Part shown: one piece after another, positions 34,731-42,608 of the stretch
Position numbering within the stretch: position 1 is the first letter of the stretch
Layout of the letters: each line of letters starts with the position of its first letter
Assembly: GCA_946621875.1 (NCBI GenBank)
Contig: CAMOOX010000001.1
Span: 10,348 to 74,347, forward strand
Length of the DNA stretch: 64,000 nt
DNA from: UBA1738 sp003453455
GTDB lineage: Bacteria; Bacillota; Clostridia; UBA1381
Direction: 5' to 3'
Notes under the pieces: generated by a model
What the model was told of the DNA's origin: nothing
Databases searched by the model: none
The model's input: only the letters and a program-made list of their open reading frames with translations
Translations under genes and position numbers: made by a program

Positions 34731-36144
34731 AAGATTTTTTGCGGCTATGCTGTGCTTTATACTTCTTATTTCGCAGACGGCTTTTGCCGCAGCGGATGCA
34801 GAATATGAAAAAATAGAACAGATTTTAAATTATGCGTCAAATCTGTATATTGACGATTCCGTGACGAGTTCGGATATTTGGAAAAGCGCGGTAAAAAAAC
34901 TGATAGAAACTAATCCTGATTTGGCAAATCAGTTTATAAAAGAGGCTTTTGAAAGTCTTGATGATTACAGCGAATTCTATACGGCGGAAGAGTATAAACT
35001 TTTCAAAAAAAATATAGATCATATAGTTTATGGCATAGGTGTTATCATACAACAAAAGGACGATTATGTAACGGTTGTGAATGTTTTAGAAGGCGGAGCC
35101 GCAGAAAAAGCGGGAGTTATGGAAGGTGACCGTATAGCAAGAGTTGACGGAGTGGATGTTAAGGGCGAAAGCATTGACAAGGTGCAGGATTTGGTCGTAG
35201 GTGAACTTGGCACCGAGGTCACAGTTACATTCCTTCGCGGCGACCGTGAAATCGAGTACACAATGAAACGCGGTGAGGTTAAGGGCGAAACGGTTGCATA
35301 TGCGGTTTTGGAAGACGATGTTGCATACCTTAAAATAGCTACTTTTTCGGCGGATACAGATAAAGAAGTTGATAGAGCATTAGATGAATTAGATAAACAA
35401 GGCATAAAGAATATAATTCTTGATTTGCGCGATAACCCGGGCGGATACCTTGATTCTGCCGTGAATGTTGCATCATTCTTTGTCCCTGAGGGAGTTATAG
35501 TCAGCACAGTTTACAGAAGTGAATGGGAAAATGAAGTCTTTTATTCAAAATTGAAAGAAACAAGATATAAACTTGCGGTTTTGGTAAACGAAAACACAGC
35601 ATCGGCAGCAGAGGTTTTGGCAAGCGCAATACAAGATAGCGGGGCAGGAATTTTAATCGGAAAAAAAACTTATGGCAAAGGTGTAATCCAGCAGATGTTT
35701 GAAATCTGGGACGGTTGTGCGTTTAAGATAACCACAGGGAAGTACTTCACAAGAAACGGCGAAGATATAAACGGAAACGGAATAAAACCTGATGAGGATA
35801 TAGCAAATACTACTAAAAAAATTGATTTGTCTCGCTATAAGGTATTTGATTATACAAATAAACCGTCTGTCGGTGTAAATTCTGTAAATACTGTTGCGGC
35901 GAAGGAAAGACTTAGAATACTTGGATACTATCAGGGTGAGGCAAGCGACTATTTTGACAATGCGCTTTTTGATGCTGTTTGCAGTTTCCAGGAGGAGAAT
36001 GGACTATTCCCATACGGAGTTTTGGATATTTCAACACAGAAAAAAATCCAAGAAGAATTTTCGCTTGTGGATGAAAAGGTAGATAATCAGCTTATCAGGG
36101 CATATGGATATTTTGGCGGCAAACCTGATAACCTCTATAAGTAA
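34720..36144 (+). CDS. S41 C-terminal processing protease with peptidoglycan-binding domain
   Basis: Exported serine protease of 474 aa. Signal peptide at residues 1-23 (FFAAMLCFILLISQTAFAAA). A PDZ domain (about 105-190, GGAAEKAGVMEGDRIARVDG) precedes the S41 domain: ILDLRDNPGGYLDSAV; the nucleophile Ser295 in NENTASAAEV; the catalytic Lys near 320 in GKKTYGKGV. A C-terminal peptidoglycan-binding fold (about 395-445, AKERLRILGYYQG) anchors it to the wall. It is CtpA/CtpB-like; CtpB acts in sporulation signalling in Bacillus, so a sporulation role is possible. ATG at 34720 is 8 nt after AAGGAG. Confidence 0.92.
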   Translation: MKFKRFFAAMLCFILLISQTAFAAADAEYEKIEQILNYASNLYIDDSVTSSDIWKSAVKKLIETNPDLANQFIKEAFESLDDYSEFYTAEEYKLFKKNIDHIVYGIGVIIQQKDDYVTVVNVLEGGAAEKAGVMEGDRIARVDGVDVKGESIDKVQDLVVGELGTEVTVTFLRGDREIEYTMKRGEVKGETVAYAVLEDDVAYLKIATFSADTDKEVDRALDELDKQGIKNIILDLRDNPGGYLDSAVNVASFFVPEGVIVSTVYRSEWENEVFYSKLKETRYKLAVLVNENTASAAEVLASAIQDSGAGILIGKKTYGKGVIQQMFEIWDGCAFKITTGKYFTRNGEDINGNGIKPDEDIANTTKKIDLSRYKVFDYTNKPSVGVNSVNTVAAKERLRILGYYQGEASDYFDNALFDAVCSFQEENGLFPYGVLDISTQKKIQEEFSLVDEKVDNQLIRAYGYFGGKPDNLYK

Positions 36145-36182
36145 TAAAAAATCGCATAAAAAAACAAAGGAGAAATTGGGAA

Positions 36183-37424
36183 ATGTACAAGAATTTTTTT
36201 GATGAATTAAAAGAGTATGATACGGAGGTTTATTCTGCTTGTAACAACGAGCTTTTGCGTCAGCAGCATAACATTGAGCTTATAGCTTCTGAGAACATAG
36301 TGTCAAAGGCTGTTTTGCTTGCAGCAGGTACGCCGCTTACAAACAAGTATGCGGAGGGGTATCCAAATCACAGATACTATGGCGGCTGTCAATATGTCGA
36401 TGTTGTAGAGGACATTGCAAGGGAGCGTGCAAAGAAGATTTTTGGAGCAGAGCATGCAAATGTCCAGCCACACAGCGGTGCAAGCGCAAATCTTGCTGTA
36501 TTTTTTGCACTTTTACAACCGGGTGATACCGTAATGGGTATGAATTTGGCGCACGGCGGACATCTTTCGCATGGCTCACCCGTTAATATCTCGGGAAAAT
36601 ACTTCAATATTGTGCCGTACGGAGTGGATGATGAAACCGGCAGGATTGATTATGACAAAATGCGTGAAATTGCCTTAGAATGTAAGCCAAAACTTATTTT
36701 GTCGGGCGCAAGTGCATATCCGAGAGTGATTGAATTTGATAAAATCAGGGCAATCTGTGATGAAGTTGGCGCATATATGATGGTTGATATAGCACATATT
36801 GCAGGACTTGTTGCAGCAGGGCTTCATCCGAACCCCGTACCCATTGCGGATGTTGTAACAACAACAACTCACAAAACTTTGAGAGGTCCAAGGGGCGGAC
36901 TTATTCTTTGCAAGGAAAAGTATGCAAAGGATATTGATAAAGCGATTTTCCCCGGAACACAAGGCGGACCTCTTATGCATATAATTGCCGCAAAAGCGGT
37001 AGCTTTTGGCGAGGCGCTTAAAAACGAATTCTGCGAGTATCAAAAACAAATCGTTAAAAATGCCGCATATCTTGCAAATGCGCTAAAAGAAAAGGGAATA
37101 AAACTCGTTTCAGACGGAACGGATAATCATCTTATGCTTTTAAATCTCATTGACACAGGAATTACGGGTAAGGAACTTCAAATACGCCTTGATGAAGTGC
37201 ATATTACAGCAAACAAAAATACTATACCAAATGACCCGCAAAGCCCGTTTGTCACAAGCGGACTGCGCATAGGAACGCCTGCCGTTACTACAAGGGGATT
37301 TAAAGAGGCAGAGATGGGTATGATTGCCGACTGGATTTACGATGTTATCTTCAATTTTGATAGTTCAAAGGAGCGTATAACAAAAGAGGTTATTGCACTT
37401 TGCGAAAAATATCCGATTTATTGA
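36183..37424 (+). CDS. glyA: Serine hydroxymethyltransferase
   Basis: PLP enzyme interconverting serine and glycine with tetrahydrofolate, feeding one-carbon units; 413 aa, normal. Motifs: NIELIASENIVSKAV, KYAEGYPNHRYYGGC, and the Schiff-base lysine in VVTTTTHKTLRGPRGG (about 215-230). The C-terminal region has DNHLMLLNL and SGLRIGTPAVTTRG. SD AAAGGAG. Stands 38 nt after the protease and 11 nt before a ClbS-like gene. Confidence 0.96.
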   Translation: MYKNFFDELKEYDTEVYSACNNELLRQQHNIELIASENIVSKAVLLAAGTPLTNKYAEGYPNHRYYGGCQYVDVVEDIARERAKKIFGAEHANVQPHSGASANLAVFFALLQPGDTVMGMNLAHGGHLSHGSPVNISGKYFNIVPYGVDDETGRIDYDKMREIALECKPKLILSGASAYPRVIEFDKIRAICDEVGAYMMVDIAHIAGLVAAGLHPNPVPIADVVTTTTHKTLRGPRGGLILCKEKYAKDIDKAIFPGTQGGPLMHIIAAKAVAFGEALKNEFCEYQKQIVKNAAYLANALKEKGIKLVSDGTDNHLMLLNLIDTGITGKELQIRLDEVHITANKNTIPNDPQSPFVTSGLRIGTPAVTTRGFKEAEMGMIADWIYDVIFNFDSSKERITKEVIALCEKYPIY

Positions 37425-37435
37425 GGTGAATAAAA

Positions 37436-37972
37436 ATGCCAAGACCAAAGACGAAAGATGAACTGCTTTTGGCAGCAGAGGATAATTACAAAAAGCTTCT
37501 TGATATTATAGACGGTATGTCGGAAGAGGAACTTTCTACCCCTTTTGATTTCTCGAAAGACAAAAGTAAAAAGGAGGCACATTGGCTAAGAGATAAGAAT
37601 TTGCGTGATGTGCTTGCGCATCTTTATGAATGGCATCAGCTTTTGATTAAATGGGTTAATGAAAACCAAAAAGGAAATAATATACCATTTTTGCCGGAGC
37701 CGTATAATTGGAAAACTTATGGGGATATGAATGTCGGTTTTTGGGAAAAACATCAAAACACAAGTCTTCAAACCATAAAAAGTATGTTCCAAAAATCCCA
37801 TAAAGATGTGGTTTCGCTAATTAAATCTTTTCAAGACGAGGATTTGTTCGAAAAGGGGAAATATAAATGGGTTGGAGGTACGGTGCTTGGCTCATATTTT
37901 GTCAGTACCACTTCAAGTCATTACGATTGGGCTATTAAGAAGCTGAAAGCGCATAAGAAGAACTGCGCATAA
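37436..37972 (+). CDS. ClbS/DfsB-family four-helix-bundle protein
   Basis: A 178-aa protein of the DUF1706/ClbS family. Features: MPRPKTKDELLLAAEDNYKK, the WLRDKNLRDVLAHLYEWHQLL helix with conserved His/Glu/Trp, YNWKTYGDMN, and a C-terminal SSHYDWAIKKLKAH. ClbS itself is a cyclopropane hydrolase protecting from colibactin; most members of the family are not linked to any toxin. It is 11 nt after glyA with SD TGAGGTG. There is no toxin cluster nearby. Real function unknown. Confidence 0.83.
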   Translation: MPRPKTKDELLLAAEDNYKKLLDIIDGMSEEELSTPFDFSKDKSKKEAHWLRDKNLRDVLAHLYEWHQLLIKWVNENQKGNNIPFLPEPYNWKTYGDMNVGFWEKHQNTSLQTIKSMFQKSHKDVVSLIKSFQDEDLFEKGKYKWVGGTVLGSYFVSTTSSHYDWAIKKLKAHKKNCA

Positions 37973-37992
37973 ACTTAGGACTTATCGGAATG

Positions 37993-38020
37993 TTGACAAT
38001 GAAGAAAAATATGATATAAT
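37993..38020 (+). promoter_or_regulatory. Promoter of rex
   Basis: TTGACA (37993-37998), 16 nt, TATAAT (38015-38020), 33 nt before the TTG start of rex. I do not see a Rex box (TTGTTAN6TTAACAA) at this promoter. Confidence 0.75.
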
Positions 38021-38053
38021 TAAAATAGTATGTGCTAATGGGAGGTTGGTAAT

Positions 38054-38686
38054 TTGAATACGAATGACAAAAAGGTGCCAGAAGTAGTTATAAAGCGGCT
38101 TCCCAGGTATTACAGATATTTAGACGAGCTTGATAAAGAGGGCAAAACGCGTATTTCATCAACGGCACTCAGCAAAAAAATGGGCGTAACCGCAAGTCAG
38201 ATACGCCAGGATTTTAACTATTTTGGCGGATTTGGACAGCAGGGATACGGATATAATGTGCAATATCTTCTGACCGAGCTAAAAAAGCTTTTGGGAATTA
38301 CCAAGGGGTATAAAACTATTATTGTTGGCGCAGGAAATTTAGGTCATGCAATTGCCAATTACGGAGGACTTAAAAAGCGCGGGTTTAAGCTTATCGGAAT
38401 TTTTGACAATGACAAGGAAAAAGTAGGAAAAGCAGCAGCGGGTATAATAATCAAAGATATTTCGGAAATCAGCCGCTTTATAGAGGAAAATAAAGTTGAA
38501 ATTGCGATATTGACACTTCCCAAAAAAGCAACCGAAGAAATTGCAGATATGCTTATAGAAAGCGGAATAAAAGGTCTTTGGAACTTTTCCTATACCGAGC
38601 TTGCAGGCAAGGATTCGGTAGTTGTGGAAAATGTGCATCTTACCGACTCTTTAATGACGCTGTCTTTTAAAATGAATCAGAAATAA
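38054..38686 (+). CDS. rex: Redox-sensing repressor Rex
   Basis: Dimeric repressor, 210 aa, that senses NADH/NAD+ and controls fermentation genes. Starts at TTG behind GGAGG (8 nt). The N-terminal winged helix (VIKRLPRYYRYLDEL, SQIRQDFNYFGGFGQQGYGYN) binds DNA; the Rossmann domain IVGAGNLGHAIANYGG (about 82-97) binds NADH. The C-terminal swapped helix is FSYTELAG...VENVHLTDSLMTLSF. Plausible targets in this window are ldh and the Oad operon, but no operator was recognised at either. Confidence 0.94.
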   Translation: MNTNDKKVPEVVIKRLPRYYRYLDELDKEGKTRISSTALSKKMGVTASQIRQDFNYFGGFGQQGYGYNVQYLLTELKKLLGITKGYKTIIVGAGNLGHAIANYGGLKKRGFKLIGIFDNDKEKVGKAAAGIIIKDISEISRFIEENKVEIAILTLPKKATEEIADMLIESGIKGLWNFSYTELAGKDSVVVENVHLTDSLMTLSFKMNQK

Positions 38687-38716
38687 AGTGATATAAAGCC
38701 GCCGAGTTACTGTTTT

Positions 38717-38929
38717 TTATTTATTCTCAAATGCTATTATGTCTTGAATATTGCAGTCAAGAGCCAGACATATTCTATCAAGTACAAAACTGTCGTATCG
38801 TACCACCGTATTTTTATAGTAGTTATCAATTATTTGGTATCGTATTCCTGTGCGTTTTGCAAGCTCATACCTTGTTATATTACATTTTTTTAATGTCTCA
38901 TCAAGTATTATTTTTATCAAAATCAGCAT
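38717..38929 (-). CDS. Small XRE-type HTH protein
   Basis: Seventy residues consisting of one Cro/C1-type helix-turn-helix: ITRYELAKRTGIRYQIIDNYY then VLDRICLALDCNIQDIIAF. The frame extends to 39079, but the upstream residues lie within the end of the neighbouring gene. The ATG at 38929, with AAGG a few bases upstream, gives the compact domain. Of similar size to the gene at 8113-8316, and like it not linked to a phage. Target unknown. Confidence 0.7.
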   Translation of the reverse strand: MLILIKIILDETLKKCNITRYELAKRTGIRYQIIDNYYKNTVVRYDSFVLDRICLALDCNIQDIIAFENK

Positions 38930-38957
38930 CTGCCTTATACTTATAAAACCGCTGTTT

Positions 38958-40544
38958 TTACTCGTCTTTGAGAGAAATAATGAGCCGTGCCAAATCCTGT
39001 TTTGATAGGGTATAATTTTCATCGAAGGCAAAGTTTTTTGGTATCCCAAGCTTATCAAGTACGGAATTTGCATAGGCAACCGTTACCTCTTTATCAGGGT
39101 GGAAGAAGTTATCGGAGTTTTCGATAATGCCCAAAGCTCTTGCTGTTCCAACTGATTGATAATATGCAGTATCTGCTGAAACATCACGGAAATTGTCGCT
39201 AAAATCCTCTTTAAGATTCAGTAAGGATATCAAAAGCATAATAAATTCCCCACGCGTAACCTTTGCAAAACTGCTGTGAAAATACACATTTGCATAGGAA
39301 TCTGCCCACTTTAATATATTTTGCGATGCAAAATCGTCCGAAATATATCCCTCTGCGAATTGACTTCTGGGAAGAAGGTTATAGACGGACGCATTATAAT
39401 ACTGCCGTGGCTGTTGACGCATATACGGGCGCGCAGGCTCGGAAAGATCTTGGTATGAAGCTGAATAGATATCAAGGTTTTCGTTATTAAAAATAATTAT
39501 CTGCATATGCCCGTCGCCCAAAAGGTCGCAGCAGGAGATATTTCCGAAGGTTTCAAGCGTGTAAGCCGTCCGCATATATCCGTCAAAAACTGTGGTTACA
39601 ATATCTTCTTTCTTATGACCGACGATGTAGGTTTTTCCTGTATCATCAAAATTATATAAAACTTGCGGAAGATATACCGTTTCGTTCTTTTGTATTAAAA
39701 ATTCGCCGCTTGCTGAAAACATCGAAAGGCTGTCCATAAACAAAATATCCTCTTTTGCGGAGTTTTCGCGGAAATGTGCAACACAAAAGCTTTGGGCGGT
39801 TTCGTCAATTTGCCATAAAGGCTCACCGTTTGCCGTGTAAGCACGCACAAAAGGTCCGCAGAATATCACAATAGGGGCAGTTTCTCCGCTTAAAAGGCAG
39901 GCACAAACAGAGTTTGCGTGGTCAGGCATATCTGCTTTCCATAAAAGTCCGCCGTCTGATGTCAATACATTGTAGCCTGCAATAATTTCTTCTTTCCCGT
40001 CACCGTTTAAGTCAAAAACAAAAGGCGTATGTCCGAGATTTCCCTCAAAACTCCAAATAATGTTCAGGTTAAAATCAAGAGCCCACATTTTGCTGAATTT
40101 GTTTTTTATAAGTATATTTTGCGCATATCCCGTTCCTTCAAGGTCGGCTATTGTGATGCTGTCGCATGCAAATTTATCCGGAAGGGACGCTTTTTTCTTA
40201 ATCTCTCCGCTTTTTCCGTCCAAAACCAGAATTTCGCCGTCCATTATCAGTATAACTTCATTTTTTCCGTCGCGGTCAAGGTCATAAATCTGTGCAGGAA
40301 TATCGCCTTTTACCAATGGTGAATCATATTCGCTGTCGCCAATTTGCCACAAAAGCTCTCCGTCAGCTGAGAATGCTGTTGCGCAAACTACACTGTTCGC
40401 AAAATAGCGCGTATCTTGCACGCGGTCGGGTTTTATAAACAAAAAATCCATACGCCCATCTCCCGAAAGGTCGCCGAACCGGATTTGGCAGGCACTTCCT
40501 GCGGGGCGGATATTTATACTTTTTATAGGTTTAAGATTTTCCAT
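38958..40544 (-). CDS. Beta-propeller (FG-GAP/VCBS-like) protein with SLH-like C-terminus
   Basis: A 528-aa protein. Residues about 1-365 form repeated blades with calcium-like loops DLSGDGRMDF, DLDRDGKNEV and DLNGDGKEEI, plus PQQ-like turns (GELLWQIGDS, GGLLWKAD, GEPLWQID). This fold is seen in polysaccharide lyases, integrins and PQQ-type proteins. The last 120 residues resemble S-layer-homology repeats (KVTRGEFIMLLISLL; FRDVSADTAYYQSVGTARALGII; NFFHPDKEVTVAYANSVLDKLG). SLH proteins are normally exported, yet no signal peptide exists: the ATG has a proper SD (GAAAGG) and the start MENLKPIKS is polar. Function not recognised; intracellular or non-classically exported. Confidence 0.75.
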   Translation of the reverse strand: MENLKPIKSINIRPAGSACQIRFGDLSGDGRMDFLFIKPDRVQDTRYFANSVVCATAFSADGELLWQIGDSEYDSPLVKGDIPAQIYDLDRDGKNEVILIMDGEILVLDGKSGEIKKKASLPDKFACDSITIADLEGTGYAQNILIKNKFSKMWALDFNLNIIWSFEGNLGHTPFVFDLNGDGKEEIIAGYNVLTSDGGLLWKADMPDHANSVCACLLSGETAPIVIFCGPFVRAYTANGEPLWQIDETAQSFCVAHFRENSAKEDILFMDSLSMFSASGEFLIQKNETVYLPQVLYNFDDTGKTYIVGHKKEDIVTTVFDGYMRTAYTLETFGNISCCDLLGDGHMQIIIFNNENLDIYSASYQDLSEPARPYMRQQPRQYYNASVYNLLPRSQFAEGYISDDFASQNILKWADSYANVYFHSSFAKVTRGEFIMLLISLLNLKEDFSDNFRDVSADTAYYQSVGTARALGIIENSDNFFHPDKEVTVAYANSVLDKLGIPKNFAFDENYTLSKQDLARLIISLKDE

Positions 40545-40574
40545 AAAACAAGCCTTTCAATGGTTTATGGAATT

Positions 40575-40603
40575 AGTATAACATATATTTAAAATAAATG
40601 CAA
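40575..40603 (-). promoter_or_regulatory. Promoter of the beta-propeller gene
   Basis: On the minus strand TTGCAT (complement of 40598-40603), 17 nt, TATACT (complement of 40575-40580), about 30 nt before the ATG. Confidence 0.6.
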
Positions 40604-40653
40604 ATGCTGCGGCATAAATATAAAATAGGGAGCTTTTAAAGGGGGCGTTTTTT

Positions 40654-40914
40654 GTGCAAAAAAATCTTGATTTAAGGCAAAAAAAGGTGATTGATGTAGA
40701 TACGGCGGAGCAGATAGGATACATACGGGATATGGACATTGATTTATCAAGCGGAAAAATTTTGTCCGTGAGCATACCAAAGGGCGGACTTTCGTGGCTT
40801 ATGCACGATTTTAAGGGCATTACAATATCTTGGGAGGAGGTTATTGCAATCGGAAGTGAATATGTTTTGGTAAAACTAAAAAAAAATCCTAAAATTATTG
40901 ATGAAAGTTGTTGA
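40654..40914 (+). CDS. PRC-barrel protein, YlmC/YmxH sporulation family
   Basis: An 86-aa PRC-barrel domain protein: KKVIDVDTAEQIGYIRDMDID, then SGKILSVSIPKG and TISWEEVIAIGSEYVLVKL. It matches YlmC/YmxH proteins, which in Bacillus and Clostridium are expressed in sporulation. GTG start with AAAGGGGG about 8 nt upstream. The stop overlaps the -35 box of the lysine riboswitch promoter. Biochemical role unknown. Confidence 0.85.
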   Translation: MQKNLDLRQKKVIDVDTAEQIGYIRDMDIDLSSGKILSVSIPKGGLSWLMHDFKGITISWEEVIAIGSEYVLVKLKKNPKIIDESC

Positions 40915-40939
40915 CATATAGAAAAATAGGTGGTATAAT
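40911..40939 (+). promoter_or_regulatory. Promoter of the lysine riboswitch/lysA operon
   Basis: Consensus TTGACA (40911-40916), 17 nt, extended -10 TGGTATAAT (TATAAT 40934-40939). Start of transcription expected near 40946. Confidence 0.85.
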
Positions 40940-40949
40940 TGAGCAGAAT

Positions 40950-41118
40950 TGGTAGAGGTCGCATTTGACAATCAGTACCATACGGTGGCAGGCTTTGACA
41001 AAGCTATGCCGTATGCGGAAAGGTGTCGGTGCCGAGGGCAGCTATGTCAAAAGCTGTATCCGACACGGTGAAATAAGATTTGCCGTGTTGTCGTGCTTTA
41101 TAGCACGGAGAGCTATCG
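40950..41118 (+). promoter_or_regulatory. Lysine riboswitch (L-box) aptamer
   Basis: Highly structured leader ahead of lysA. P1 pairs GGTAG (40951-40955) with CTATC (41113-41117). The conserved core AGAGGTCGCATTTGAC ... AATCAGTA follows. Helices: GTGTCGG/CCGACAC, CACGG/CCGTG (around GTGAAATAAGATTTG) and CGTGC/GCACG, with the GGAAAGGTGTCGGTGCCGAG and GGAGAGCTATC words of L-boxes. Lysine binding stabilises P1 and allows the downstream terminator to form. The match is by eye. A 74-codon open frame here (40965-41189) is not a gene. Confidence 0.85.
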
Positions 41119-41144
41119 GTATTTGTTTTTTTGACGGAACATTT

Positions 41145-41175
41145 ATGATAGCCTTTACAAGACTGTCATTTTTTT
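41145..41175 (+). terminator. Riboswitch-controlled terminator before lysA
   Basis: Stem ATGATAG (41145-41151) / CTGTCAT (41163-41169, one G-U) and T-run. The bases GATAGC of its left arm are complementary to GCTATC (41112-41117) of the P1 3' strand, so an antiterminator forms when lysine is low. Transcription is thus switched before lysA. Confidence 0.75.
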
Positions 41176-41234
41176 GTGTCTATACATAAAGGACAGAGTT
41201 TCAAACTATAATTTTATTGGTAGGGGGAAAAAAG

Positions 41235-42533
41235 ATGCAGATTTGCAATAATATCGACACAAACGAAAAAGGTAACCTGACTTTTGCAGGTTTTGATACA
41301 ACTGAGCTTGCTAAAAAGTACGGTACACCGCTTTATCTTATGGACGAGGATAAAATCCGTGAAAAGATGCGCATTTACAAAAATGCTATGAAAAAGCATT
41401 TCGGAAAGGGCAGTGTGCCCATTTATGCGTCAAAGGCGGCGAGCTTTAAGCGTATTTATAAAATTGCTGAGGAGGAGGGCATAGGAGTTGATGTCGTATC
41501 CATAGGCGAGATGTTTACTGCAATTTCGGCTGGTTATGATATTTCCAAAGCATTTTTCCACGGCAATAACAAAACAGGAGAGGAAATAGAGTTCGCAATA
41601 AAGAACAATATCGGATACTTTGTTGCCGATTCCTTTGAAGAGCTTGAAAGAATAAACGAAGAGGCGAAAAAGCAGGGCAAAATTCAAAAGGTGCTTTTGC
41701 GTATTACACCCGGTATAGATACACATACAAATAAGAAAATTGCGACGGGTAATGTTGACTCGAAATTCGGTATTGCAATAGCAACCGGGCAGGCATATGA
41801 TTTTGCAGAAGCTGCAATACATTACGAAAATATTGAACTGTCAGGCTATCATTGCCATGTCGGTTCGCAGGTATTCGATGCGGAAACCTTTATTGACGCG
41901 GTTGATATTATGATGGATTTTGCCCATGATGTTGAGGAAAAAACGGGATATGCCCCCGAAATTCTAAATCTTGGCGGTGGTTTTGGCGTGAGATATGTTT
42001 ACTCACAGCCTGACCTCGACATTGAAAACAGCATTAAAGAGGTTGGCGAAGTTTTAACCCAAAAATGCAAGGAAATCGGTATGATAAAACCGAAAATAAT
42101 GATGGAGCCGGGAAGAAGCATTGTTGCAGATGCAGGAATGACGCTTTATACGGTTGGTACTGTAAAGCAAATTAAGAATTTTAAAAATTATGTAGCTATC
42201 GACGGCGGAATGTCAGATAATCCGCGCTTTGCGCTATATGATGCAGAATACACGGTAATTACGGCAAATAAGGCAACACTTCCTAAGCATTATAGATGCA
42301 GTATTGTCGGAAAATGCTGTGAAAGCGGAGATATAATTCAGGAAGATGTGCATATTGCAAAGCCTGAACCGGGAGATATAATAGCGGTACTCACAACGGG
42401 AGCATATAATTACTCTATGGCATCAAACTATAACAGATTGAGAAAACCGCCTGTTGTAATGCTGTCTGGCGGAAAGGATTATGTTGCGGTAAAGCGCGAA
42501 ACTCTTGAAGATTTGATAAGAAACGATATATAA
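41235..42533 (+). CDS. lysA: Diaminopimelate decarboxylase
   Basis: PLP enzyme converting meso-diaminopimelate to lysine, 432 aa. ATG at 41235 behind TAGGGGG; a longer frame from 41217 has no SD. The PLP lysine is in PIYASKAASF (about residue 62); HCHVGSQ, GGGFGVRY and EPGRSIVADAG are phosphate and substrate loops; the C-terminal catalytic Cys lies in GKCCESGD. It is controlled by the lysine riboswitch directly upstream. The following asd, dapA and dapB complete much of the lysine pathway. Confidence 0.95.
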   Translation: MQICNNIDTNEKGNLTFAGFDTTELAKKYGTPLYLMDEDKIREKMRIYKNAMKKHFGKGSVPIYASKAASFKRIYKIAEEEGIGVDVVSIGEMFTAISAGYDISKAFFHGNNKTGEEIEFAIKNNIGYFVADSFEELERINEEAKKQGKIQKVLLRITPGIDTHTNKKIATGNVDSKFGIAIATGQAYDFAEAAIHYENIELSGYHCHVGSQVFDAETFIDAVDIMMDFAHDVEEKTGYAPEILNLGGGFGVRYVYSQPDLDIENSIKEVGEVLTQKCKEIGMIKPKIMMEPGRSIVADAGMTLYTVGTVKQIKNFKNYVAIDGGMSDNPRFALYDAEYTVITANKATLPKHYRCSIVGKCCESGDIIQEDVHIAKPEPGDIIAVLTTGAYNYSMASNYNRLRKPPVVMLSGGKDYVAVKRETLEDLIRNDI

Positions 42534-42542
42534 GCCAAGAGG

Positions 42543-42571
42543 TTGACATAAAAGCCCCAAAATGTTAATAT
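42543..42571 (+). promoter_or_regulatory. Promoter of asd-dapA-dapB
   Basis: TTGACA (42543-42548), 17 nt, TAATAT (42566-42571), 10 nt after lysA. It gives the aspartate-pathway genes their own start, outside riboswitch control. Confidence 0.65.
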
Positions 42572-42608
42572 TTAAGAAAGAAATACACTCGGCAAGGAGA
42601 GATTTTTT

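Noticed and set aside
37436..37972. ClbS-like gene as evidence for a genotoxin cluster
   Set aside because: The family is broad and there are no polyketide or peptide synthetase genes around it.
38731..38946. Plus-strand frame opposite the small HTH gene
   Set aside because: The minus-strand frame encodes a recognisable HTH domain; the plus frame is a shadow.
40965..41189. 74-codon open frame between the PRC-barrel gene and lysA
   Set aside because: It lies within the lysine riboswitch and terminator, has no SD, and its reading frame is explained by RNA structure.
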